This document shows positions 50,751-61,673 of a stretch of 64,000 nt of DNA, piece after piece. The notes below the pieces were generated by a model. That model saw only the letters and a program-made list of their open reading frames with translations. It did no database searches and had not been told where the DNA came from. The number at the start of each line of letters is the position of its first letter. The stretch's first letter is position 1. The stretch covers positions 27,914,427 to 27,978,426 of the forward strand of contig OX031065.1 in the NCBI GenBank assembly GCA_943736015.1, in the 5' to 3' direction. Origin of the DNA: Tridacna crocea (Eukaryota; Mollusca; Bivalvia; Cardiida; Cardiidae). The position numbers and the translations under genes were made by a program.

Positions 50751-51130
50751 CTTAATCTGAAATAAATGCATACAACTATATCTTGGCTGTGACAACGTAG
50801 CCTTTGCTTGTATATTGTGTCAAGCTGGTGCATCGGTCGACACAATTGCAGACAAAAAATTAAAACTGTCTCAAAATTGGTTTTTACCTTTGGAAGGGTA
50901 CAAGCATTTTCTTCTTTTTCCACAATGTATTCATAAGCCTATAATGTCTAGGTTGTTAAATCTGGAAACTGATTAGTGTAGAAATAAATGAAATGTAATT
51001 TTCAGGCAGAAAAAAATGGCAAAAATGTGGCTTCTTTTATCTTGTTTTGGTAAAAATATGGACATAGTTGATTTAAGATCAGACTGCACTTACTTTTAGT
51101 CTGATCTTTGTTTACTTTTACAACAAAAAT
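50751..51130. other. P1 and H3 fragments
   Basis: A P1 piece is at about 50840-50960 (GACAAAAAATTAAAACTG). An H3 hairpin is at about 51075-51112 (AGATCAGACTGCACTTAC). Confidence 0.45.
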
Positions 51131-51302
51131 TACTTTACCAAAGGACAAAAATTTTAGACTGGTCCAATATGAAAGCACTACCAGACGACAAAATAAACGT
51201 AACTCAAAAATTGACATTTGTTACCAGCAGGTTAGAAAACATTGTGAGAAAAGGAGAAGATGCTGGGTCGTCAAAGTCGGGACTGTGTGGTAAAGGTTTA
51301 AT
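51131..51302 (+). repeat. P1 MITE with core deletion
   Basis: CTTTACCAAAGGACAAAAATT to CTGTGTGGTAAAGGTTTAA. The right palindrome arm is missing. Confidence 0.7.
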
Positions 51303-51861
51303 CAAAATATTTACCCCAATAAATGAGACTTGCAAGTTACTGGAATCCAATGTATTAGCAAGTCATTATGATCTGAGCCAGTCGCTCGCTCGCTCTTCAT
51401 CCATAAATGTCTGTGACAGGTGTTGAAACAACCCCGTTTGTGTGAAATTTACACTAGCAAGAATGACATGGCAATCAAACAACACTTGTATTTCTTACTA
51501 GTTTGCTAAGCCTGACTCACTGATCGTTTAAAGCTAGTGTAGGTTATGATCAGACTGCACAGAACGTGCAATCTGATCTTAGATCTACACTCTCAAAGGA
51601 AGTATTATCATTCCCTAAAAAATACGTTAAAAACAACTAAATTTGAATTTTTCTATCGGTTTGAGTTTCATTTCACCCATTAAGCAGGAAAGGGGGTAAA
51701 TAAAATACTTAGAAGATAAAAGGAAAAAGGTTTTAAAGTTGACATCTTGAATTTATATTTCCAACATAAACTTTGGTACGATTTCTCCAGAGAATTGGTT
51801 CCCAATCAAATTGGGGTGATAACTCAAGGGGGCGAATACTTACACCAAGAAATCCACTTAC
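51303..51861. other. Presumed first intron of the minus-strand host gene
   Basis: Contains a clean H3 hairpin at about 51528-51592 (GGTTATGATCAGACTGCAC facing GTGCAATCTGATCTTAGATC). Otherwise unassigned. Confidence 0.35.
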
Positions 51862-52093
51862 AGTTTTTGTAGTCCGCTATTAGAGCTTGATAAACAATTC
51901 CATTAAATCTCGTCGATGTCCTGTCTCCTTCCATCGGTGTTTGCAACAGCCAAGCATTTTCTTGGGTCCAAATCGTCAGGAAATGTATTCGAAAGTTCTG
52001 TTTCTTTGCTACGACAGGACCCGCTTCGAGTTTGAACACATGGTAAATGTCGGAAATTGCCGAAACTTTCCGAGGTAATTTCTTTAATTTCAT
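51862..52093 (-). CDS. Candidate first coding exon of an unknown host gene
   Basis: Minus-strand frame from an ATG at 52093: 77 codons plus one base, followed by a perfect donor GTAAGT (51861-51856). It starts MKLKKLPRKVSAISDIYHVF and contains FRIHFLTIWTQENAWLLQTP and STRFNGIVYQALIADYKN. Composition is balanced, with mixed synonymous codon choice, and there are clearly more CpGs than in the surrounding repeats, as expected near an active promoter. I do not recognise the family; it looks like a short conserved globular domain rather than a transposon protein. A plus-strand candidate first exon starts 250 bp away, suggesting a shared divergent promoter. Confidence 0.55.
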
Positions 52094-52343
52094 TTGGAAA
52101 GGAATGCCGTGAAAATGTGAATTAATACGAGATTTCTATCGAAAAAAATGATACAAACACTAAGAGAAGTTTAACAGGTGCAAAATATGATCTGTTTGAA
52201 ACGGTTCTTTCAGTCAAGTTTACGCCGTAAATATACGAACCATCGGAAATACCTGATCACATTAGGTGGAACCCGCATATTGGCTAAAAACAATATCCGG
52301 TGTAATGTTCGTCATCTATTTACGTCGTCCAAGAGTCACGGAG
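52094..52343. promoter_or_regulatory. Possible bidirectional promoter
   Basis: About 250 bp between two divergent candidate start codons, with raised CpG content (for example GTTTACGCCGTAAATATACG and TTTACGTCGTCC). There is no TATA box in a fitting place on either side. Inference only. Confidence 0.35.
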
Positions 52344-52421
52344 ATGAGTGATGTAAAACATCGAAAGGTCTTGCTACAATGTGTAAAAAGGCGATTTATC
52401 AGAAGAAAAATTTCAACGTCT
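52344..52421 (+). CDS. Candidate first coding exon of a divergent host gene
   Basis: ATG at 52344 in fair context (GGAG before it), then 26 codons, MSDVKHRKVLLQCVKRRFIR to RKISTS, ending exactly at a donor GTAAGC. Too short to identify. Further exons downstream could not be picked out. Confidence 0.3.
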
Positions 52422-53097
52422 GTAAGCATTTGCTTTGGCCGACAGATGGTATTACTTTCATAAATCTTTGTATGGCGAACACGGGTAAAATGGTAGGAAT
52501 ACATTCGTCCCTATTTTCGTTTGCGTTCATTTTTTTGCTAATCCATTCCATTCGCAGTATCTTTTACTTGCTCACGTGTGACCCGGCACCCTACTAAACT
52601 TGGCTGGCACCCATTCTTAATCAATGATTATGAAATATAAATACTTAAGCAAAATATCCTTTAAAATGTCAAAAAGTTTTATTTCACTTCCGAAATGTTA
52701 CATTTTTCCGTCAAGAATTAGTGATTTTTGCTGGAAAATAAGCAAAATCCTTGTTGGTCAATCAAATTCAGGCTTCCAAGAGCCTCTTGTTCTTCACAAC
52801 ACTTAATCCAGGACACAAAGCTAAGCTTTATTGTGGCAGTTTTTTAATTTTATTGAAGACTAATACCAATTTGCTACTTCTCAACTCGTGAATTATGGAA
52901 TCAAAATCACAATCAACTGCAAAGGCATTATGCACTGTTATGTCAGGATCTACATGTAGGAAAAAAAAAAAAAATTGGTATGCTTACATCACATGATTCA
53001 AATGCTGGGATTTGTAACCTTAAGATAGAAAACATTGTTGGAAATTGAGAAAACACCTGTATACAGCAATTTCTTCTTTTCTGCTTTTGTCTTTTAC
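52422..53097. other. Unassigned, part of a CpG-richer island then AT-rich
   Basis: Until about 52600 the sequence keeps the CpG-richer character of the island. After that it is AT-rich, with a P1 core trace at 53022-53095. Confidence 0.35.
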
Positions 53098-53560
53098 TGC
53101 TCAAGCGGAGCTTTTAGGATCACCCGGTGTCCGTCATGCGTCGTCAACAATTCTTTAAACATCAACTCCTCCTAAACCACTGGGCCAATTTGGACCAAAC
53201 TTGGCTGGAATGTTCCTTGGGAGGTCCTCTTTAAAAAATGTTCACAAAATTTGATGCCATCAAAAACTGTGGTTGCCATGGCAACCAAATGGAATTTTCT
53301 ACAAATTTTTTTTAAAGATCTTCTCTAAAACCGCAATACAGATTTTGAAATAATTTCTCCGAGATATTCCTTGGGTAACCCTTTCCAAAAAGTGTTCGTG
53401 AAATTTTGATGCATCATGAAACGTGGCTCTGGTGAATAGGGGCTACTTGCACTATACAGAAATGGAGGAATTCTTAAAAATTATTGTTCTCTGAAACCAT
53501 GTGTCAGATTTTGAAATAATTTTAAAGAGATGTTCCTTTTTATGTCTAGAAGGTGAAAAT
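53098..53560 (+). mobile_element. HL-4 element, left part
   Basis: GCTCAAGCGGAGCTTTTAGG, GTCAACAATTCTTTAAACATC, CCACTGGGCCAATTTGG and GGAATGTTCCTTGGGAGG share order and words with the copy at 15490. The right terminus is not present. Confidence 0.6.
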
Positions 53561-53819
53561 TATAGTATGAAGAGGAGAAAAAACTTGGTATTGGCATTTT
53601 TCCCTTTTCTAATGTTTGCAAAAGCCTAGTTCCTCAGGGTCAGCAAAAGTTCTGAGTCTTTTAAGTATTAAGTGTCCAAAAATCAGCTGTGTATTAAATA
53701 TGAATACAGAAATTTTTGTAAAATATTTAAAGAATAATTATATAGGATTCATTCATTTATGTAAAACCACCCTTGGTTAATTAACACAACTTTCTTAAAA
53801 CAATTGGCCAACTACTTTA
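53561..53819. other. P1 trace and unassigned sequence
   Basis: AGAGGAGAAAAAACTTGG and GGTCAGCAAAAGTTCTGAG at 53570-53660 are a worn P1. Confidence 0.35.
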
Positions 53820-54125
53820 GAAATTCATGAATTATTCTTGAAAGGTTGTCCATTTCAGGTTGATGTTAATTTGAAAACTAGTAATTCATGATTCTTGAAC
53901 TTTTAAGGAACACATTTATTCATGAAATATTCAAAAAAAATCCCTGTGATACTATCATGAATACTTCATGAACATTTGGAACTCTTCAATGATTCTTGAC
54001 CACTTCATGAAGTGGATAGTGACATACTTCATGAATAAAACTTCATGAATATGACCTCAAGCATTGATTAAGAATTGTTCATGAAGTATTCTTAAAGGAG
54101 TGAAAAATTCTTGATTTCATGCATT
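53820..54125. repeat. TTCATGAA-rich palindrome cluster 2
   Basis: About a dozen ATTCATGAA or ATACTTCATGAA words, like cluster 1, finishing near GATTTCATGCATTTTG. Confidence 0.75.
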
Positions 54126-54266
54126 TTGTTTCGCAGGGGTAGACTGTTGTTTGACCTCTGGAGTGAAATGATAGACTCAAGTTTTCATCCAGTCACAAAC
54201 CTTTGCAGAAACCTGGTAGAATCTGTCTCTAAAAGGTTCAGATTAGCCCACCTGGTGTTCTTCTAA

Positions 54267-54439
54267 TCAAATGTCGGACATCTTGGTGACAAACAGCTTT
54301 CTCACTGCAAGGTCATCCGTAGGAACGGCACATAGTCTTTCCTGTAAAATCCCAACCATACTGCTTCTATATCTCACTGTAACACACCTGTCAGCCATTG
54401 CAATATCATTGACTTTATTGACAATTTCTGGCATTGCAA
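54267..54439 (-). CDS. Exon-like block, possibly a last exon, unknown gene
   Basis: On the minus strand after a CTGCTGTCACAG acceptor the frame reads AMPEIVNKVNDIAMADRCVT, then YRSSMVGILQERLCAVPTDD and LAVRKLFVTKMSDI, then TGA at 54269-54267. The composition is convincing. However, the opposite strand is also open across it (75 codons from 54271), so chance or a different frame cannot be excluded. It may be the 3' end of the gene that includes 58626-58826. Confidence 0.35.
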
Positions 54440-54616
54440 CTGTGACAGCAGCTCCCCAGAAAGGGATTTATTTTCAAGGCCCTGCTAGCAGTGCTTAATT
54501 ACGCTCAATTACAGCACTTAACAAATGACCCCAGTCTTTATTAGCCTTTAGGAGTAAGGAATTTGAAGGGATAAAAATAAGATATCCATCCCTGTTTAAC
54601 TCCTCCAATGTTAGGT

Positions 54617-54968
54617 GTTGTGTGCGCATGTCATATTCTTTGAAGATTCGATCTGTCTGATGTGACACATGACTCCTCCCAAAGTTGGAGGGATTGTAGA
54701 TATTTGCGCTATAAAGTATCAATGGAGAAAATGGCTTTTATCAATATGTATGAGGGGAAATCAGGCCTGTTTTAGTTCCAAATTTCTCTAAACTGTTAAT
54801 CATAGTTGAATGAAATGCACCTGGTAGCGTTTTATTTAGTAAACGTTTATTTCAGTTTGAAATGCAAAGTAACTGTTCGTTGCGTAGAAAAGTAGTCCGG
54901 TTCTGTACCCACAATGCCCAAATTAGATAGATGCGTATTTGTAGAATGCCATCTAGAGGCAGATAATG
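54617..54968 (-). repeat. M repeat, copy 2
   Basis: Reverse complement of the copy at 9932: AGGGGAAATCAGGCCTG, GTTCTGTACCCACAATGCCC and GTAGAATGCCATCTAGAGG, in order. Confidence 0.75.
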
Positions 54969-55714
54969 CAACATCCAAAAATGAATTGCAGGACAATGAA
55001 CAAACTAATATTGTGGATGTTTTATAAGACAACAGAAATGAAATAAACATTTAAAATACATATGAAATACACTGATACTCATGACAAAGGGGAAAAAATG
55101 GTTACTGCCTCTGCACTAGACAGTGCTTGAAAAATAGATTTTGGCAAGAAAACCATTTGCACTTCTTTTTTTCTTCTTGCAATGTTTTTCATTAATAAAA
55201 TGATATATATCTTTCATTCATATTTTATAGTTTGTTGATCAATTTTCCCTAGCTCTTTGTAGATCTTACAACGAACATGACATAAAAATGTTTAAAATAT
55301 CACAACAAGGTTTTTGTGATAATCTGCTATTGACAGATTGAAGCTGTCAATTAGCAGATTCCTAATCATGCTTGTCAGTTTACCACCCAAATGCTGTATA
55401 ATTTCTCTTGCATATTGGTGATAGAGAGATTGAATTTTCAAGTATGATAGCTCCAAGATCAAATGCATGTGTTGTGCAACACTTCTCGAGATATTTTGGG
55501 ATTATAAATCATAATTTCATGTACCTACATAAACAAATATTTCACATATCCTTTCTGCTCATCAAAGGGAGCAGTAACTGTACCGTATCATTTCGAAATC
55601 TATGAGACAAGTAAGGAAGTTGTGGTCTAGAAAAACAGACAGATACTTATACTTACAAACACACACTAGCGCACACACAGTGATGTCACATACCCATTTA
55701 CCGAAACACAATGA
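54969..55714. other. Unassigned
   Basis: A short inverted repeat, CTGCTATTGACAGATTG and AGCTGTCAATTAGCAGA, is at 55323-55362. The plus-strand open stretch 55408-55605 contains MIAPRSNACVVQHFSRYF but lacks clear splice sites. Confidence 0.35.
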
Positions 55715-55775
55715 TTCTTATGATGAAAGATCAAACTACTAGACTTGTGCAGTCTGATCTGAACCACCACTGTCC
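55715..55775. repeat. H3 hairpin
   Basis: GATCAAACTACTAGACTTGTG facing GTGCAGTCTGATCTGAACC. Confidence 0.6.
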
Positions 55776-55889
55776 ATGAAATTTAGTTATGTTTCAACCT
55801 TTTTACAATCAATTCAAGAGATTCAACTGTTTTCCATGGTTTACATGTAGACATCCACTGCTATCAAATATGAATTGGATCATCTAGCA

Positions 55890-55950
55890 GTTTGTATAGA
55901 TCAAAGATCAGACTGCTAATTTTGCACAATCTGATCTTGATCTAAGCCTT
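55890..55950. repeat. H3 hairpin
   Basis: TATAGATCAAAGATCAGACTG facing ACAATCTGATCTTGATCTA. Confidence 0.65.
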
Positions 55951-55963
55951 CTGCAAGAGCTAC

Positions 55964-56193
55964 TTAACGCATTACCACACAATCCCTACTTTTGACACCC
56001 CTGAGAAAGAAGCCTTTTGAAAACACTGTGGGAAAAGGAGAAAATGCTGGTAACCAGCATTTTCTCCTTTTCCCACTGCGTTTTCTACCCTTCCCAGAAC
56101 AAATTTCAATTTTCTAGCCACCATTATTTTGTCGTCTGCAAATGCTTTCAATTTGGACCATTCTAAAATTTTCTCGTGTGGTAAAAGAGTTAA
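55964..56193 (-). repeat. P1 MITE, well preserved
   Basis: TTAACGCATTACCACACAAT to CTCGTGTGGTAAAAGAGTTAA. Confidence 0.85.
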
Positions 56194-56456
56194 TGAAAGA
56201 ATTACAACGTCTAAAGGGTTTATTGATTGATGGTTGATATGATTGATAGACTTCATCAAAGTTTCCTGCATTTTCTGTCATCAACATCCCCCACTTATAT
56301 TTGCAAACAAAATATTTTCACAGCTGCACCATAATAGTATGGAATTCAACAAAACAATGTCTTGGCAGAATATCCAACTCTTTCAACGCCAAATATACAA
56401 ACTCCCATCTCCTTCCATAACTGTAAATACAACCAGCCATTATGACTGATGCTCAA

Positions 56457-57162
56457 TTTTTGTGGCATTTGTCGAAGACAATGCCACTATGTGATCAATA
56501 ATAAATGTTCAAAATTGAATTCTGAAGATCATGTATGGTATTTTGTGCAAAACTGAAGGAAATAAACCCAATTAAACTCAATTTCTCTAGAAAAATGTTT
56601 TTTTTTTTTCAAAAGCACTCACATATATAATTGGAAATGGGGTATTGAAATAAACTGTAAAAGGCCATCTATTGTTGAAATACTTATATCTGATTGAAAA
56701 TAGCTTCACCTCTTCATAGCCTTCTACTGGCGCAATGACATGCACAAAATTTATCTTCTATCCGCTTTGCTTCCGGGGTTGTTCGTTCCAAAACCAGTTT
56801 GTCCCTGGGCTTATTCGTCCCATGACCACAAGCTAAGCATTTGACTGTGCATGATTATTTAAAGGTAGAAAGCTTAATTGTAATTTTGGGAATTAGATGC
56901 TGACGGCCAAAGACATCTCAAAATAATATTATCCAGGTATGAAATTAATTGAATTCAGTGTATTTACATGGCTTCTCTATTACCCATCATGCATCCTTCC
57001 ATCAAGGGATGTTACTCCTGACTCCTCTTGAAAGATCAAAGGGAGACCACCAATACACAAATGATGCAAATTTAGGCACCAGTAATCTTTAACCAAAGAG
57101 ATATGTTAATTTTGCCTCGGAGGTTGAGTTAATATTTAAACAATATAAATTCTCTTTTTTTT
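56457..57162 (+). repeat. K repeat, copy C, left part
   Basis: TTTTTGTGGCATTTGTCGAAG and ACAATGCCACTATGTG begin the copy. It aligns block by block with copy A until CTCTTTTTTTT. It resumes at 58251. Confidence 0.8.
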
Positions 57163-58250
57163 GCACACCTGAGCTCTACGTGCTATGGTGAGGAATTGTG
57201 ATCAGTCATTGTCCCGTTTGGTACTTAGCATCTCCTAGTGGACCTCTAGCAAGTGTGTTCATATGATGCCCCTGGGGTCAAAACTGGCCACGCCCCAGGG
57301 GATCACAAGTTCGAACATAGGAACAAAAAAGGAAAACTTTAAAATTTCCCTTCTCTAAAACTGGAGGGTGTTGAGCTTTTACATCTGGTATGTAGCATCT
57401 CCTAGTGGACATCTACAAAGTTTGTTCAAATGATGTCTCTGGGGTCAAAACTGACCCTGCCTCGGGGATCACAAGTTCGAACAAAGGAACAAAGAAGGAA
57501 AACTTTTAAGTTCTTCTTTTCTAAAACTGGAAAACAAAGAGCTTTGTTATTTGGTATGTTACTCAGTTTAAAATTGGGTCACCTGGGGTCATAAACTATG
57601 TCTCAAGGTCAAACTAAAGTAATACCTTGTTGAGAGTCTAGAGGCCACATTTTTGCTCAATTGACATGTAAATTAATCAGAATGTTTGTCTTGATAAAAT
57701 CTAGGATGAGTTCAAAATTGGGTCACCTGGGATCATAATCTAGGTCACTAGGTCAAATTAAAGAAATTCCTTGTGGGCAGTCTAGAGGCTACATTTCTTG
57801 CTCAACTGACTTGAAAACTGTTCAGAATGTTTGTCTTGATAATATTTTGATGAGTTCTACAATGGGTCAGTCAGGTGATAAATAAGGTCAGCCTTAGGAA
57901 ATTATGAAATTGGTCAGAATGTCTGTCTTGATGAAATGTTGAGTGAGTTTGGAATGGGGTCACGAACTAGGTCACTCGGTCGAATTTAAGAAATACCTTA
58001 TAGGCACTGTAGAGGCCACATTTATTGCACAATTAATTGAAAACTGTTTAGAAAGTTTGTCTTTATAATTTTTTGATGATTTCAAAATTGGGTCAGTCGG
58101 GTGATAAATTAGGTTGACTTTAGGAAATTCCAGGTCACATTTGAGGCTCAATAGATAGCACATTTGGTCAGAAATTGAATTAGGCACGAGGAGTGAATTT
58201 CGCCTATTGACTCAGGTGAGCAATCCAGGGCCATAATGGCTCTCTTGTTT
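57163..58250 (-). mobile_element. HL-1 element, older copy with both ends
   Basis: The left side begins GCACACCTGAGCTCTACGTGC and GGTGAGGAATTGTGATC, the reverse complement of the HL-1 hairpin end at 32407-32446. Two units of about 170 bp (GGTATGTAGCATCTCCTAGTG) follow. Then about four diverged units of about 145 bp (GGGTCACCTGGGATCATAA, GTCTAGAGGCTACATTTC, CAGAATGTTTGTCTTGAT) are the reverse complement of the array at 30365. The right side ends CTCAGGTGAGCAATCC and the hairpin GGGCCATAATGGCTCTCTTG. It is inserted into K copy C. Confidence 0.75.
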
Positions 58251-58317
58251 TCAAATTATTAATTTCATACAGTGGCTTCCTTGACAAATGCCACATCAGC
58301 GTTTTCAACTCTTTGAT
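58251..58317 (+). repeat. K repeat, copy C, right part
   Basis: TCAAATTATTAATTTCATAC to CTTGACAAATGCCACATCAG and CAACTCTTTGATT. Confidence 0.75.
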
Positions 58318-58362
58318 TTTTATCCTTTAACTGTTCCCCAGTCGTGGAAAACCACCAGAGAA

Positions 58363-58518
58363 ATTAACCCTTTCCCAAACAGCAAATTTTGGACCAGACC
58401 AAATTGAAAGCACTTTGCAAATGACAAATTAACAGTTGCTAAAAAGATGATTTTTCTATATTGTAATATAAGGTAGAAAACATTGCGGGAAAAGGAGAAA
58501 ATGCTGGTTACCAGCATG
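58363..58518 (+). repeat. P1 MITE left half
   Basis: AACCCTTTCCCAAACAGC through the first palindrome arm, then lost after TGGTTACCAGCATG. Confidence 0.7.
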
Positions 58519-58625
58519 ATTCTTAATTAATGGTGATTTGTATTGTTTTTTTTTATTATACATTTTAGTGATATTTATAATTATACCTTTTAATTTGGTG
58601 AGGTGTGAAAAATCTAAATACCCAC

Positions 58626-58826
58626 CTTTAAAGGCAGCGCAGTATACAATCTGGTTGGAAAGGTGACTGGACTGCACTCTTCCACACAATAAAAGGACAT
58701 TATGAAATTGGAAATATAAAGCACAACCAGATTTTGCAGTTGCATTTTCCATCTCCACAGGGAAATCAGAATCTAGTGTATAATGTTGACATGGTTCTTC
58801 AAAATTCATTTGTCCTGCATTTACAT
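58626..58826 (-). CDS. Exon-like block of an unknown host gene
   Basis: On the minus strand an acceptor (GAGCAAGCTTTTCAG) opens a 201-nt block that ends at a good donor (AAAG then GTGGGT), phase 1 at both sides. It reads VNAGQMNFEEPCQHYTLDSD, then FPVEMENATAKSGCALYFQF and HNVLLLCGRVQSSHLSNQIV. The open frame extends upstream of the acceptor but loses protein character there. No domain is recognised. A candidate partner exon lies downstream at 54267, but a K element, an HL-1 element, P1 and M repeats separate them. Confidence 0.5.
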
Positions 58827-59217
58827 CTGAAAAGCTTGCTCTCTCTCTATTTGCTGAATTTCGCCTGGCTTGCAAGCAAGACCTTTTACACAAACTGTAT
58901 ACAAGATCAGACTGCACTGAACATTAGGGTCCAAATAATCTACCTGTCCGCTCTTCTTTACTCCTAAAACTTTGGTGAGAGCAAGTGAATTATCCTTGTT
59001 TTTTTTAAGTATAGGACAAGTGCAAAATGGTAGGAGGACAAGTAAGAATTCTGAAATTTTTTGGACCCCGACATGTTTTTCTTTCTTTTTCTGTAAATGC
59101 TTAGAATTTAATCTTGTCAAGAATTTTGTCATTCAACAAATTCATATTTTACCAGGAAAACTTAAGACTTGTCCAAGTTAAAAACATTAATTTTGCAGAC
59201 AACATATTCAGTGTGGC
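58827..59217. other. Unassigned, with an H3 half-hairpin near 58896
   Basis: ACAAGATCAGACTGCACTG is an H3 arm. The rest is unassigned. Confidence 0.35.
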
Positions 59218-59448
59218 TTAACTCTTTACCACACAATCCTGAGTTTTTAAGGACCCTGAGAAAAAAAACCTAATGAAAACATTGTGGGAAAAGGAGAAAA
59301 TACTGTTGACCAGCATTTTCTCCTTTTTCCTCAATGTTTTCTTCCCTTCCTGAAAGAAGTTTCAAATTTTCAGTCACTTTTATTTGGTCGTCTGCAAAGG
59401 CTTTTAATTTGGACCAGTCTAAAATGTTGTCGTTTGGTAAAGAGTTAA
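59218..59448 (-). repeat. P1 MITE
   Basis: TTAACTCTTTACCACACAAT to GTCGTTTGGTAAAGAGTTAA. Confidence 0.8.
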
Positions 59449-60291
59449 AGAGGCCTTTATACTCATTTTAAGCCAGTTTTAACCCAATTTGTTTTTATCT
59501 TATCAAAATAATTATAGTCATTCTTATATCTTTATACCAAATATTGCACCTGATGGTTGCAAGGTTGCTTAGATTATGGTCGACAGAAAATGCATTTCCC
59601 TGAGTTGCAGTCTTCAATGTAAACAGACTCATCGTTTCCGGTTTTTAAATCAAAGATTTTCAATATCCGTTGTACACTCAGATAGATTCGTATGATGATC
59701 ATGCGTTCTGTCATATGACTATATTTAACCTTCGCCTGTGTATACTGAGGAAAACAAAGGAAAACATAGGCTTCTCTGTTGCAGCCTCGATTTTCAGATG
59801 GAGGTCAAGGCCTATATGCAAGTTTCATCGTTTCTGACTCTAGGTGGAAACCAATGATAAATTTCCATGATGCACCACCATTGTTTACAGCTTCCATCGT
59901 CAGCCAGTTTTCTACTGGCCAATTTTCGATTTCTAACACAAACCTCCGTGTTTCTTTTTTTCAGTTATACCATATAGGTCGGTAATTTATCCTTGTGTAT
60001 ACAAAGGAAAGATTTCTGTACCATTCTAAATTTTTTAAAATTTAACAGCGTTTCTGCTCACCAGCTGTAGATGGGCATCTTTAAGGACACTTTAAGGGAT
60101 TCTCTCAACATTGCCTTTCATCGCCGAAAAAACATAAAAATTCAACTAAGACTCACATAATCAGCAATCAATTGGCCAATAGACAGTGCTTACCCAGCAA
60201 TGATTACAGACTACTCAAGTCGTAGCCAAATCTGTATGATTTTCGAGATGAAAGGTAATGTTACTGCAATCCCATGAAGGAGCCCTATCCT
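59449..60291. other. Unassigned, moderately CpG-rich
   Basis: 59570-60010 has more CpG than average (CATCGTTTCCGG, GATTTTCAGATGGAGG) and a duplicated GTGTATAC word. The 68-codon plus frame 59779-59985 is not recognised. No repeat ends are found. Confidence 0.35.
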
Positions 60292-60519
60292 TAACTCATT
60301 ACCATACTACAATATTTTAGGCTAGTCCAAATCGAAAGCATTTGCAGACAACAAAATAAAAGTGACTGAAATTGAGTTTTGTTTCATGTAGGATAGAAAA
60401 CATTGTAGGAAAACAAGAAAATGCTGGTAATACCAGCATTTTCTCCTTTTCCCACAATGTTTTCGAAAGGCTTCTATCTCAGGGTCGTCAAAAGTAGGGT
60501 TTGTGTGGTAACGGGTTAA
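60292..60519 (+). repeat. P1 MITE, first of an abutting pair
   Basis: TTAACTCATTACCATACTAC to GTGTGGTAACGGGTTAA. The TTAA at 60516-60519 is shared. Confidence 0.8.
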
Positions 60520-60543
60520 CTTTTTACCAAACAACATAATTCT
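60516..60543 (+). repeat. P1 MITE, left end of a copy split by hAT
   Basis: TTAACTTTTTACCAAACAAC. It resumes at 61674 with TTCTATTCTAGACTGGTCC and ends at 61890. Confidence 0.8.
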
Positions 60544-61027
60544 ACAGTGTTTCCGTTTGAATAAAATTTTACTGAGTCCCTGGGACCCAGTGCCACTGAA
60601 AAAGTTGAGTCCGATTGAGTTTCTTCTGAGTCCCAATTTTTCTTCTGTAAATCATCATTTTAATGAAGATCATATTGGTTGGGGGGATAGAATGAAGAAG
60701 GGAAAAAACCTTGCACTTCACAGGATTTTTTCTCCCTTTCCACATAGTCATTTTCTGAGAATAGCAGTTTTGAAATACTATCCTCAATGACTCTTTAATG
60801 GAAGGTAACCCTTTTACCAGTCCACACAATCCTGAATATCAATAGCCATGAGTAAGAAGGCCTTTGAAAAGAGTGTGGGAAAAGGAGGAAATACCTGTAA
60901 CAGGCAGCTTTCGTCCAAACTGATTCAAACAAATTTACTTTTTTCAACATTCTTATTACAGTCATCTGTCATTGAGCTAGAAATACACTGCAACATCTCT
61001 GATATAACATCACTAGAAACGTAGTGA

Positions 61028-61115
61028 CCAGACTAGGGTTCTGGGGCGAAACGACTAGGGGTGATAAATAGAGGCGAAACGACCAGGGGGGAAACGTCTT
61101 GGGGGCGAAACGTCT
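61028..61115. repeat. GGGCGAAACGNC repeat block
   Basis: Four units of GGGGCGAAACGACTAGG or GGGGCGAAACGTCTTG type. They cut off the transposase frame on the minus strand. Confidence 0.65.
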
Positions 61116-61342
61116 TGTTCCGCTCAAAATATGTCGTACGATTGAGCTTCTTTGAAAGTCCGTACAACCTGTTGTGAAAATATATTTTTGCTTTGTTTCA
61201 CAGCAAATTAAACACTTCGTGCAAGTGGAACAATCTGTATCATTAGTGCATTTCACTAACCAATTTTTAAAGGCAGGATCTTTCAGCCATTGGTCATGGA
61301 AAAATCGATAATGTTTTTTTACTTTTTTGCCGGGGAAGCCAT
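61116..61342 (-). pseudogene. hAT transposase start with TTF/BED-type zinc finger
   Basis: On the minus strand an ATG at 61342 begins MASPAKK. After one extra base, the frame continues HYRFFHDQWLKDPAFKNWLV and KCTNDTDCSTCTKCLICCET, then TDFQRSSIVRHILSG. The W, paired cysteines and the distant H form the zinc finger that opens many hAT-family and hAT-derived proteins. The frame then runs into the GGGCGAAACG block and no catalytic region follows. It is broken by a one-base frame change near the start and by 3' truncation. Confidence 0.6.
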
Positions 61343-61673
61343 TTTCTGTTTCAGCATATAAGTGCTAAGCAAGGGCTGTTGTCGCGCTTAGTTCGCCAGG
61401 AAAGATGGTATATACGTAACGCGGGTAAACAGTCGCAGTTGTTTTATGTTGGCATACTAAGTTCTATTTATAGACATTTTTGAATTCCGATGTATGGGCG
61501 GAGTTAAAATTTTAATATTTCAAATTGTTTTCGGTGTTGATGAAATCTAATTAAAATATTGTTTTGACTCAAATTTGACTGCGTCCGAAGGACACGATCA
61601 GCTTATTTATTTTGCGTCCGAACTGATTTTAATGCGTATATAGATAATTTTACGTCGTAAAACGGAAACACTG

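Larger units (their letters stand above)
60544..61673 (-). mobile_element. hAT-like DNA transposon remnant
   Basis: Ends CAGTGTTTCCGTTT and AAACGGAAACACTG are inverted and begin CAGTG, as hAT elements do. TTCTA lies at both junctions (60539-60543 and 61674-61678), shorter than the usual 8-bp duplication, so part of that duplication is lost. Inside are a CpG-rich 5' region (61345-61673), the start of a zinc-finger transposase (listed), a GGGCGAAACG repeat block, and a broken P1 copy at about 60806-60920. The 3' part (60555-60640) has GAGTCCCTGGGACCCAGTG hairpin words. Most of the transposase is gone. Confidence 0.65.
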
